Positions 1-5,588 of a DNA stretch of 9,563 nucleotides are shown here, in pieces (position 1 is the first letter of the stretch; every line of letters starts with the position of its first letter). The position numbers and the translations under genes were made by a program. The DNA comes from Clostridia bacterium (GTDB taxonomy: Bacteria; Bacillota; DULZ01): the NCBI GenBank assembly GCA_012520135.1, contig JAAYOX010000310.1, positions 1-9,563 on the forward strand. The letters run 5' to 3'. The notes beneath the pieces are model-generated. The model did no database searches, was not told the DNA's origin, and was given only the letters and a program-made list of their open reading frames with translations.

Positions 1-557
1 GGTCCTGCTGCTAAACCAAGAAGCATTCCTGCCGAGTTTAAAGCACCGCAGAGAGTACCCCAACCGGCAGCACCCCCGGCTCCGTAACGCCACATATTAT
101 CAGAGAGAGTGGTCCAGGGATAACCGACTTTTTCTTTCAGCAGGCTGACGATGGCCAGATAAGCAGCACTGGCACAACCACCGTGGGAAAAATAGAATTC
201 ATAGCCTAATTTTGCTGCTTCTTTAGGATCTAATTCTACGTATGTCCATGGTAAAGCAGGGGGTTCACCGGGAACAGCCGGGGCTACACCATCGCCGCCG
301 GTAATGCTGACTGTGCTTGTAGCTCCGTCCCAGTCTACCTTGGCCCCTAATGCTTCTGAAATAAATCTTACCGGAACTAAGGTAGTACCGTCCTCAATTT
401 TGGCACCTTTGGAGTTAACAGACACACCGTTGACCAAAATCTTGACAGGACTTGCAGCGGAGGCAAGTTTAATTCCTCCGAGCCCCATGACACTACCGGC
501 AGCAGCCGTTCCTGCAGCTACAGCCATAAACTTTCTGCGGGATAGTTGTTTTGTCAT
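1..557 (-). CDS. Tat-exported stalk-domain plus C-GCAxxG-C-C / split-Soret-like redox protein, C-terminus cut by window edge
   Basis: Read on the minus strand, an open frame starts at ATG 557 and runs 185 codons off the left edge. The start has a GGAGGTG ribosome binding site 9 nt upstream; an in-frame ATG 18 nt earlier overlaps that site and is less likely. Residues 5-11 (LSRRKFM) followed by an Ala-rich stretch to about 35 form a twin-arginine signal. Residues 37-86 (VKILVNGV, LVPVRFISEALG, VDWDGATSTVSI) match the copper amine oxidase N-terminal-like stalk domain of Firmicute exoproteins. After a Pro-rich linker (91-103), residues 118-185 resemble C-GCAxxG-C-C/split-Soret cytochrome proteins, with GGCASAAY and a TLCGALNSAGMLLGL segment. 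The usual GCAxxG reads GAAGWG here (162-167), so that cysteine is missing. Any haem-binding CxxCH motifs would lie outside the window. An extracytoplasmic redox role is inferred from family and signal. Confidence 0.8.
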   Translation of the reverse strand, partial: MTKQLSRRKFMAVAAGTAAAGSVMGLGGIKLASAASPVKILVNGVSVNSKGAKIEDGTTLVPVRFISEALGAKVDWDGATSTVSITGGDGVAPAVPGEPPALPWTYVELDPKEAAKLGYEFYFSHGGCASAAYLAIVSLLKEKVGYPWTTLSDNMWRYGAGGAAGWGTLCGALNSAGMLLGLAAG

Positions 558-566
558 AAAATAATT

Positions 567-573
567 CACCTCC
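567..573 (-). promoter_or_regulatory. Ribosome binding site of the Tat redox protein gene
   Basis: GGAGGTG on the minus strand lies 9 nt before ATG 557. It decides the start, because the alternative in-frame ATG overlaps the site itself. Confidence 0.7.
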
Positions 574-634
574 ATAATATTTGGACAATAAACTTAGCTA
601 ACTAAAGTACACCTCCCTTCGGAACATTGTTGTT

Positions 635-648
635 TGCAAACGCTTTCA
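635..648 (-). promoter_or_regulatory. Candidate catabolite-responsive element (cre, CcpA site)
   Basis: On the minus strand the 14 bases read TGAAAGCGTTTGCA, fitting the Firmicute cre consensus TGWAARCGYTWNCW at every position. The near-palindrome lies 77 bases upstream of the Tat redox protein start and just downstream of a weak promoter candidate. A bound CcpA-type regulator there would probably block initiation or elongation. The sequence match is direct; the regulatory role is inferred. Confidence 0.55.
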
Positions 649-650
649 CA

Positions 651-680
651 ATAATTCTCTGTTACCTAAATTCGTGGCAA
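651..680 (-). promoter_or_regulatory. Weak sigma-A-like promoter candidate for the Tat redox protein gene
   Basis: On the minus strand, TTGCCA (675-680) and AATTAT (651-656) are separated by 18 bases. The -35 is reasonable but the -10 is poor. The candidate is mainly supported by its position directly upstream of the cre-like site. Another possible start further upstream (TTGCAA around 731-736 with TTTAAT 17 bases downstream) cannot be excluded. Confidence 0.25.
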
Positions 681-849
681 ATTTCGAAAATCCTTGCTAA
701 CTATATTAAAAAAATATATACAGGTTATTGCAAGAATGATATTTAGAAATACCCAAGGAGCCTTACCGGAAAAGCACTGGCAACTTCGCAACATGAACAA
801 CTACCAAGGTAATAAATCACCAATAATTCCTGAAATATCAATGGTCTAA

Positions 850-875
850 ATGATTGTAGCGTTCTTCACAATCAT
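850..875. repeat. Inverted repeat, 8-bp arms with 10-base spacer
   Basis: ATGATTGT (850-857) and ACAATCAT (868-875) are perfect inverted arms. The 18-bp centre-to-centre spacing is close to two helical turns, which would suit a dimeric DNA-binding protein. It is not followed by a T tract, so it does not look like a terminator. Function unknown. Confidence 0.35.
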
Positions 876-921
876 GTTGTTAATATTCTGCAGCATATTG
901 GTAATTTCCTGCAACGTTTTA

Positions 922-942
922 AAAATATTGTTAAAATATTTT
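922..942. repeat. A+T-only inverted repeat
   Basis: AAAATATT (922-929) and AATATTTT (935-942) form perfect inverted arms around a 5-base loop. In such A+T-rich sequence this could easily arise by chance. Confidence 0.25.
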
Positions 943-1172
943 CATGGATATATAGATAGCGAAACAATATTATTATCGAAATCATTATAATATATTTAGC
1001 GAAATAGAGAATAACTATGATGGTTTGTGGATTTGATTCTCAGTAGCACATTTATTTTTTTTCAAAAAGGTGACATAAGAAGAGATTCAGGGGCAACAGG
1101 CAGGTTTTCTTTAATTGGCAAGGAAATGTATGTTATTAATTTTGTTTTTCCATCATTATTTCGCTGGGAAAG

Positions 1173-1181
1173 TGTTATAAT
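1173..1181 (+). promoter_or_regulatory. Extended -10 promoter of the CBS-thrC-lplA unit
   Basis: TGTTATAAT is a perfect extended -10 element (TG-n-TATAAT). No good -35 lies 16-18 bases upstream, as is common for extended -10 promoters. Transcription would begin near 1188, giving a leader of about 40 bases before GTG 1229. Confidence 0.5.
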
Positions 1182-1228
1182 TAAATGGGCTCTTTTAGCA
1201 ATTTTTTTGAAAGGGGATGTGAGTAGTC

Positions 1229-1648
1229 GTGCGGGCAAATGTTTCATTTTTTGTCATACCAAAACAGGATGTGGTATACCTGCCCTACGACGCTACCATG
1301 AGGCAAGCCCTTGAGAAGATGGAGTATCACCGCTATACGGCAGTGCCTTTGATTGATGATGAAGGTAAATATGTGGGCACTCTTACCGAAGGGGACTTGC
1401 TCTGGAAAATAAAGAACACCTTTGATTTTACTTTCGACAGGCTTAACAAAATTTCTCTAACGGAAGTGCCCCTGCGGTGGCAAAACCATCCCGTTCGGAT
1501 TGACGCCACTATCGGCGATTTGATTGACCGGGCTATTGAACAAAATTTCGTACCGGTTGTAGATGACGATGGTGTATTTATCGGGATTGTGCGGCGCCGA
1601 GAAATAATTGATTATTGTGCAAAGCAGTTGGCTCTTCGGGAAGACTAA
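1229..1648 (+). CDS. Stand-alone two-CBS-domain protein
   Basis: The 139-residue protein consists almost entirely of a CBS domain pair. CBS1 is about residues 8-62, with an IPKQDVVYL start and a YTAVPLIDDEGKYVGTLTEGDLL core; CBS2 is about 79-131, with FVPVVDDDGVFIGIVRRREII. CBS pairs usually bind adenine nucleotides or S-adenosylmethionine and act as sensory modules; here no catalytic or transport domain is attached, so the partner is unknown. The GTG start at 1229 is chosen because an in-frame stop sits 9 bases upstream and an AAGGGGA-type site lies at 1211-1217. The gene ends 29 bases before threonine synthase and is probably co-transcribed with it. A link to threonine or lipoate metabolism is not shown by the sequence. 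Confidence 0.85.
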   Translation: MRANVSFFVIPKQDVVYLPYDATMRQALEKMEYHRYTAVPLIDDEGKYVGTLTEGDLLWKIKNTFDFTFDRLNKISLTEVPLRWQNHPVRIDATIGDLIDRAIEQNFVPVVDDDGVFIGIVRRREIIDYCAKQLALRED

Positions 1649-1677
1649 AGCCGGCGGTGACAAAAGGAGTGGGAAAA

Positions 1678-3174
1678 ATGTATATCAGCACAAGGGATAA
1701 CTGGCATGAGATCTCGGCCTCTCATGCCATTAAATTAGGAATGGTTCCTCAGGGAGGCCTATTTGTGCCTACCTCTATACCGGCCGTGCCCCAGGACAAG
1801 TTGAAGGATATGGTAGGTGCATCATATCAAGCCATAGCTCAGGCGATCCTGGAACTTTATTTAGATGATTATTTCTCTGACGAAATCCAAGCTATCATTG
1901 GACAGGCCTATAACAGCAATAGTTTCGGTACCGGGGCTATTACCCCTGTTGTTCCCCTGGAAGAGGGACTTCATATCCTGGAACTCTGGCATGGGCCTAC
2001 TGCCGCTTTTAAAGATGTAGCGCTGCAGTTGATGCCTCATCTGTTGTCCCGGGCCATTCAAAAAGTGGGCTCCACTAAGGAAACGGTGATTTTGGTAGCC
2101 ACCTCCGGAGACACCGGAAAAGCGGCTCTGGAAGGGTTCAAAGATGTTCCGGGAACCAGGATCATTGTTTTTTATCCTTACCAGGGTGTAAGCCGGATTC
2201 AGGAACTGCAGATGACGACTACTACCGGGAATAACACCCATGTAGTTGGCGTAAAAGGGAATTTTGACGATTGCCAAACCGCAGTCAAAGCTATTTTTGG
2301 CAATGAGGAATTTGTCAGTGAACTGGGAAATAAAGGCTACGAGCTTTCTTCCGCCAACTCCATTAACTGGGGAAGGCTCCTGCCCCAGATCGTCTATTAC
2401 TTTTCAGCCTACCTGCAGTTGGTAAATCAGGGCAGGTTGGCTTTTGGGGATAGGATTAATTTTGTAGTGCCTACGGGCAATTTCGGCAATATTTTGGCGG
2501 GCTGGTATGCCTCTCAAATGGGGCTTCCCGTTAACAAATTAATCTGTGCTTCCAATGAAAATAAGGTGTTAACGGACTTTTTTAACACCGGAATTTATGA
2601 CCGCCGGCGATCCTTCAAGGCTACCATCAGTCCTTCCATGGATATTCTGATTTCCAGCAATCTGGAGCGGTTCCTGTATGAAACGAACGGGCGTAATGGA
2701 CAGGCCATCCGGGATTGGATGAAGCTTCTGCAAGACGAAGGTGTATTTGAAGTTGACGGTAACACCAAAAAAGCGATGGAGGCCATAATTTGGGGTGGAT
2801 TTGCCACTGAGGAAGAGACTTTGGCTACCATTAAGCATGTTTTCCGGGAGAAAGGCTATACTTTGGATCCCCATACGGCGGTGGGAATCAAGGTCTATGA
2901 TGATTATGTCAAAACCAGCGGGGATAAGACCCTAACGGTGGTAGGGGCTACGGCCAGTCCCTTTAAATTCAATGCCAGCGTCTTACAGGCCATCGCCGGT
3001 GAAGAAGCCGTTAAAGGCATGGATGAGTTTGCCATGTTAAACGAGTTGGCTGAACTGTCCGGTCTGCCTATTCACCCGGGACTTTTGGATTTAGAGCAAA
3101 AACCTGTTTGCCATCACCGGATCTGTACTAAAGATCAAGTGCAATTCCAGGTTGAGGATATATTAGGTGTGTAG
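1678..3174 (+). CDS. thrC: Threonine synthase
   Basis: This 498-residue protein is a PLP-dependent threonine synthase, converting O-phospho-L-homoserine to L-threonine and phosphate in the cytoplasm. The N-terminus (MYISTRDN, VPQGGLFVP) is typical of the longer bacterial/yeast-type enzymes. The PLP lysine is K112 in LWHGPTAAFKDVALQ, and the phosphate-binding TSGDTGKAALEGF follows at about 142-154. NSINWGRLLPQIVYY and VPTGNFGNILAGWYA are further family signatures. The start is ATG 1678, with AAAGGAG (1663-1669) 8 bases upstream; an upstream frame extension to 1615 overlaps the CBS gene and lacks this site. The gene is 15 bases from lipoate ligase downstream. No homoserine dehydrogenase or kinase gene is visible in the window. 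Confidence 0.97.
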   Translation: MYISTRDNWHEISASHAIKLGMVPQGGLFVPTSIPAVPQDKLKDMVGASYQAIAQAILELYLDDYFSDEIQAIIGQAYNSNSFGTGAITPVVPLEEGLHILELWHGPTAAFKDVALQLMPHLLSRAIQKVGSTKETVILVATSGDTGKAALEGFKDVPGTRIIVFYPYQGVSRIQELQMTTTTGNNTHVVGVKGNFDDCQTAVKAIFGNEEFVSELGNKGYELSSANSINWGRLLPQIVYYFSAYLQLVNQGRLAFGDRINFVVPTGNFGNILAGWYASQMGLPVNKLICASNENKVLTDFFNTGIYDRRRSFKATISPSMDILISSNLERFLYETNGRNGQAIRDWMKLLQDEGVFEVDGNTKKAMEAIIWGGFATEEETLATIKHVFREKGYTLDPHTAVGIKVYDDYVKTSGDKTLTVVGATASPFKFNASVLQAIAGEEAVKGMDEFAMLNELAELSGLPIHPGLLDLEQKPVCHHRICTKDQVQFQVEDILGV

Positions 3175-3189
3175 TAGGAGGTTGTTTCT

Positions 3190-4179
3190 GTGATTTCCAT
3201 TAAAAATGACAGTCTGGATCCCCGGTTTAATTTAGCCTTGGAAGAATATGTAATTAAAGAGATGGATCCCACCAAAGACTACCTGATCTTATGGCAGAAT
3301 GCCCCTTCGGTCATTATCGGTAGATACCAGAATACCCTGGAAGAGGTTAACCGGGAGTATGTGGAAAAACATGGGATTAATGTGGTCAGGCGTCTATCCG
3401 GGGGCGGGGCTGTTTACCACGACTTAGGCAATTTGAATTATACTTTTGTTACCACCAGTAATGATGAGATTCGGAATAACTTTCGCCGGTTTACGGAGCC
3501 GGTGATAAAAGCCTTGGCCCGGATTGGGGTTAAAGCAGAACATACGGGTCGCAATGATATTACCATCGACGGAAAAAAGTTTTCCGGTACCGCCCAGTAT
3601 TATTACCAGGACCGGGTTTTACACCACGGTACGATCCTTTTTGATTCCGACTTGCAACGGGTCCAGGAAGTATTGACGGTTAGGGCTGATAAAATCGCCT
3701 CCAAGGGGATTAAGTCGGTGAGAAGCAGGGTTACCAATGTGATCGATTATATGGAGGAGCGAATCAGTGTCAAGGAGTTTCAGCAGCTGTTGGAAAAACT
3801 CCTTTTGGAGGACCGGGCTGAGGAGAGCTATGTCTACGAACTGTCCGAACAGGAATTAGCCCGGGTGAATGAACTGAGAGATGCCCGCTATGCTACCTGG
3901 GAATGGAACTGGGGCAAGTCTCCCAAGTATAATTTGAAAAAGGGAGAACGATTTGCCGGGGGATATGTGGAAGTATTGTTGGATGTGGACAAAGGGCAAA
4001 TAGTTAATTGTAAGATCCATGGGGATTTCTTCGGTAAACGGGAAGTAGAGGAATTGGAAAGGCTGTTGGTCGGTGTCAGGCATGATCCGGAGACCCTTAA
4101 GGATACCTTGGCCAGTGTGCAGTTCGAGGAATATATGGCCGGTATCACCAGGGAAGAATTCATAAGTTGTCTCTTTTAA
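3190..4179 (+). CDS. lplA: Lipoate-protein ligase A
   Basis: The 329-residue protein matches full-length bacterial lipoate-protein ligases, which activate free lipoate with ATP and attach it to lysines of E2 subunits or glycine-cleavage H protein. The catalytic domain shows RRLSGGGAVYHDLGNLNYTF (67-86) and GRNDITIDGKKFSGTAQ (120-136); K130 lines up with the conserved active-site lysine. The C-terminal accessory domain (about 245-329) begins after YATWEWNWGKSPKYN, so the single-chain two-domain form is complete. The start is GTG 3190, with AGGAGG (3176-3181) 8 bases upstream. It directly follows thrC and is probably co-transcribed. No lipoylated substrate gene is nearby, and octanoyltransferase activity cannot be excluded from sequence alone. 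Confidence 0.93.
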   Translation: MISIKNDSLDPRFNLALEEYVIKEMDPTKDYLILWQNAPSVIIGRYQNTLEEVNREYVEKHGINVVRRLSGGGAVYHDLGNLNYTFVTTSNDEIRNNFRRFTEPVIKALARIGVKAEHTGRNDITIDGKKFSGTAQYYYQDRVLHHGTILFDSDLQRVQEVLTVRADKIASKGIKSVRSRVTNVIDYMEERISVKEFQQLLEKLLLEDRAEESYVYELSEQELARVNELRDARYATWEWNWGKSPKYNLKKGERFAGGYVEVLLDVDKGQIVNCKIHGDFFGKREVEELERLLVGVRHDPETLKDTLASVQFEEYMAGITREEFISCLF

Positions 4180-4211
4180 ATCATTTTTCTAGCATAACCG
4201 GTGGCATTATC

Positions 4212-4241
4212 TAATAAAAATTACCAAGAATATTTTTATTA
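4212..4241. repeat. 10-bp A+T inverted repeat next to a ribosome binding site
   Basis: TAATAAAAAT (4212-4221) and ATTTTTATTA (4232-4241) are perfect inverted arms with a 10-base loop. The right arm ends 3 bases before the A-G6 ribosome binding site of the next gene. It could be a weak mRNA hairpin or an operator; its A+T-only stem makes an intrinsic terminator unlikely. Confidence 0.4.
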
Positions 4242-4254
4242 CTAGGGGGGTTAG

Positions 4255-4695
4255 ATGGTGCCACTGGTGTTTCAAAGATTTCGGTTTAGGGTGATTCCGC
4301 TGGTGATGGGAGGAATTCTGGTAGTTCTGGGCTATTTTGTAGTCCCTTATGAGATGACTTCCTCTGCGGATTATGTGCCTACCTTGGCGGTCACTGCGGA
4401 ACAAATGGTTCAATGGGAAGGTGTCGTGGGGAAAGTGCTGTTCGGTTCAGCACTGATGATTTTAGGGGCTATTTTAGCACTGGCGTATTCTTACTTTGAA
4501 GTATTTCATTCAGTGACCAATTGGGGTAAGCCCCACAAGATCCGTCACCTGATCGGAGGCTGCTTTGCTATTTTAGTAGCTGTTACCGCTTTTGAAGTGG
4601 GCGGACCCAGCCTGCTGTGGTTGGCGGTGGGTGCGGTCGTTGTACTGATGATTTTCGGTTCATATCATCTTTTAGTAGGCAAGGGATTTAACTAA
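4255..4695 (+). CDS. Small four-helix integral membrane protein, function unknown
   Basis: I do not recognise a family for this 146-residue protein. Four hydrophobic segments are visible: about residues 12-31, 58-80, 97-114 and 118-141. An extracytoplasmic-looking polar loop (33-57, with acidic residues and QMVQW) separates helices 1 and 2, and a basic, probably cytoplasmic loop (89-97, WGKPHKIRH) separates helices 2 and 3. An A-G6 site at 4244-4250 precedes adjacent ATG 4255 and GTG 4258 codons in the same frame; spacing favours GTG slightly, so the first residue is uncertain. The gene is 75 bases after lplA, probably read through from it, and ends at a strong terminator. No catalytic motif is visible. 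Confidence 0.7.
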   Translation: MVPLVFQRFRFRVIPLVMGGILVVLGYFVVPYEMTSSADYVPTLAVTAEQMVQWEGVVGKVLFGSALMILGAILALAYSYFEVFHSVTNWGKPHKIRHLIGGCFAILVAVTAFEVGGPSLLWLAVGAVVVLMIFGSYHLLVGKGFN

Positions 4696-4720
4696 AAAAG
4701 GCACCTGCGGGTGCCTTTTT
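4695..4720. terminator. Bidirectional intrinsic terminator
   Basis: GGCACC (4700-4705) and GGTGCC (4710-4715) form a 6-bp GC-rich stem around a TGCG loop, flanked by five A and five T. The symmetry gives a U tract on either strand, so it can end both the membrane-protein gene and the convergent folate transporter gene. Confidence 0.9.
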
Positions 4721-4721
4721 A

Positions 4722-5255
4722 CTATGCTTGGCGTTCTCTCAAACTCAGGACAAAAGAGCGGTTCACCACAGTGTGAATGACCAGTGTGTAGACCGGAATC
4801 ATGATCAACTGAGCCAGCATTCGTGCGGGAAGCATGGCTATCATAGGTATTGAGTAGGTAACAGATAACCAGAACGTATTCATACCAAGGGAAACAACGA
4901 CTTGAGTTAAGGCGATTGCGGACAGCAGTCTCCAGAAAGTCAGATCCTTGTTGACATTTCTCAAGAGTAAGCCCGGAAGTAAACCGGTCAGTCCGGCACC
5001 AAGTGTCAGACCGGGGATGTAAGCTCCACCAAAAGTATTGATCATATACCCCAGCAAGTCGGCTGCAATCCCTGCCATGAAACCGGCTAAAGGACCAAAT
5101 AGAATTCCGGCCAGGATAATAGGGATCTCCCCGAAACTCAGTCGCAAAGTCATGGCACCGGCGATTGGAAGCATTACCGCCATCGTCCTGGTGAAAATGA
5201 TACTGACCGCTACCAGCATGGCCAAAACCGGTATGACCCGTATATTCAGCTTCAT
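4722..5255 (-). CDS. folT: Folate-type ECF transporter substrate-binding (S) component
   Basis: The 177-residue, very hydrophobic protein has about six membrane segments and matches the folate-family S component of energy-coupling factor transporters. Visible signatures are TLRLSFGEIPIILAGILFGP (36-55), FMAGIAADLLGY (59-70), GGAYIPGLTLGAGLTGLLPG (76-95) and MLPARMLAQLIMIPV (141-155). S components capture the vitamin and dock on a shared EcfA/EcfA'/EcfT module, none of which is in this window. ATG 5255 is chosen because AGGAGGTG (5264-5271) lies 8 bases upstream; an in-frame TTG two codons earlier would be too close to it. The THF riboswitch in the leader strongly supports folate as substrate. 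The assignment rests on family pattern plus this riboswitch. Confidence 0.9.
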   Translation of the reverse strand: MKLNIRVIPVLAMLVAVSIIFTRTMAVMLPIAGAMTLRLSFGEIPIILAGILFGPLAGFMAGIAADLLGYMINTFGGAYIPGLTLGAGLTGLLPGLLLRNVNKDLTFWRLLSAIALTQVVVSLGMNTFWLSVTYSIPMIAMLPARMLAQLIMIPVYTLVIHTVVNRSFVLSLRERQA

Positions 5256-5265
5256 AAACAAAACA

Positions 5266-5314
5266 CCTCCTTTACCTTTGGTAGGCAGTCATGCCACACC
5301 AAAGAGAAAAGAGG
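5266..5314 (-). promoter_or_regulatory. Predicted Shine-Dalgarno-sequestering hairpin of the folT riboswitch
   Basis: In the minus-strand RNA, CCUCUUUU (5314-5307) can pair with AAAGGAGG (5273-5266), which includes the folT Shine-Dalgarno sequence, over 8 bp with one G-U. A second stem nested inside pairs CUUUGGU (5304-5298) with ACCAAAG (5282-5276). A competing small hairpin, AAAGAG (5323-5318) with CUCUUU (5313-5308) around UUGC, uses the same anti-SD bases. The structures exclude each other, suggesting translational control. How THF binding biases the choice is not evident from sequence. Confidence 0.5.
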
Positions 5315-5336
5315 CAACTCTTTCTTAATCTTCAAT

Positions 5337-5436
5337 GTGACAGCGGACGCGGGACTACATCGCAGGGCTAACCTTTCGTCCGGGAGCAACTTCCCATCTC
5401 CCGGCACTTTACGCGTAGTACCTACTCTGCCTTCAC
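5337..5436 (-). ncRNA. Tetrahydrofolate (THF) riboswitch aptamer
   Basis: The minus-strand leader of folT contains the THF aptamer signature: GCAGAGUAG, then CUACGCGUAAAGUGC, a hairpin with 7-bp stem CCGGGAG/CUCCCGG (5398-5404 with 5380-5386) and loop AUGGGAAGUUG, then ACGAAAGG, and finally GAUGUAGUCC and GCGUCCGCUG. P2 pairs GGUACUAC with GUAGUCC. P1 pairs CAG with CUG and GUGA with UCAC around a 3-base bulge. GGA in the hairpin loop can pair with UCC in the 3' joining segment, giving the family's pseudoknot. The class senses reduced folates and commonly precedes folate transport genes, matching its position here. Confidence 0.92.
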
Positions 5437-5459
5437 TTATTATTTTTTACGACGTTTAT

Positions 5460-5488
5460 ATTCTAACCTGTTTTGGTTAAAAAGACAA
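5460..5488 (-). promoter_or_regulatory. Sigma-A promoter of folT
   Basis: On the minus strand, TTGTCT (5483-5488) and TAGAAT (5460-5465) are separated by exactly 17 bases. Transcription would start near 5453, about 17 bases before the THF aptamer. Confidence 0.65.
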
Positions 5489-5517
5489 GCTATTTGTAGT
5501 CAGAATTACCAAAATTG

Positions 5518-5545
5518 TTGGTTAATTTTAGTGTGCCGGTATAAA
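5518..5545 (+). promoter_or_regulatory. Alternative sigma-A-like promoter of the YhcN/YlaJ-like gene
   Basis: TTGGTT (5518-5523) and TATAAA (5540-5545) are 16 bases apart. It would give a leader of about 37 bases. It overlaps the -35 of the sigma-G-like promoter, so the two cannot be used together. Confidence 0.3.
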
Positions 5546-5567
5546 TCCTTTGGCTTTTTACATACTA
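5539..5567 (+). promoter_or_regulatory. Sigma-G-like sporulation promoter
   Basis: GTATA (5539-5543) fits the sigma-F/G -35 (GHATR) and CATACTA (5561-5567) fits the sigma-G -10 (CATnHTA), 17 bases apart. This agrees with forespore expression expected for YhcN/YlaJ proteins. One caveat is that the start site would fall near 5574, leaving a leader of only about 15 bases with the ribosome binding site at its very 5' end. Confidence 0.5.
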
Positions 5568-5588
5568 AAACTTAAGGAGGTGACAACC

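Larger units (their letters stand above)
558..1172. other. Long A+T-rich intergenic gap between divergent genes
   Basis: The left quarter is the leader of the minus-strand redox gene, with its ribosome binding site, cre-like site and weak promoter. The middle (about 690-1020) is rich in A and T, has no open frame with a credible start site, and contains two perfect 8-bp dyads (850-875 and 922-942). The right end carries the promoter of the CBS-domain gene. I see no RNA gene, insertion sequence or convincing gene remnant. Confidence 0.6.

Noticed and set aside
611..619. Second Shine-Dalgarno-like GGGAGGTGT on the minus strand, possible leader peptide
   Set aside because: No start codon lies at a useful distance downstream, so no leader open frame is supported.
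986..991. TATAAT as a promoter in the gap
   Set aside because: It lacks the TG extension and any recognisable -35 at proper spacing, and a better promoter lies nearer the CBS gene at 1173-1181.
958..1004. Three AgCGAAA/ATCGAAA repeats
   Set aside because: The copies are only 7 bases, imperfect and unevenly spaced (17 and 23 bases) in A+T-rich sequence, so chance is likely and no array is supported.
1027..1314. 95-codon plus-strand open frame overlapping the CBS gene start
   Set aside because: It starts at a TTG with no ribosome binding site, has low-complexity hydrophobic content, and overlaps the well-supported CBS frame and its promoter.
1615..1677. N-terminal extension of threonine synthase
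   Set aside because: It overlaps the CBS gene end, has no ribosome binding site, and is not threonine-synthase-like; ATG 1678 has an excellent site.
1861..2277. 138-codon minus-strand frame inside thrC
   Set aside because: It is antisense to a clearly coding threonine synthase segment containing the PLP lysine and SGDTG motif, and has no independent support.
5308..5323. AAAGAG/CUCUUU hairpin as a transcription terminator in the folT leader
   Set aside because: The stem is A-U rich and is followed by a mixed pyrimidine stretch rather than a U tract; sequestration of the Shine-Dalgarno sequence fits better.
5038..5328. 96-codon plus-strand frame opposite folT and its leader
   Set aside because: It is antisense to folT and the riboswitch leader, has no credible start site, and its composition mirrors the opposite coding strand.
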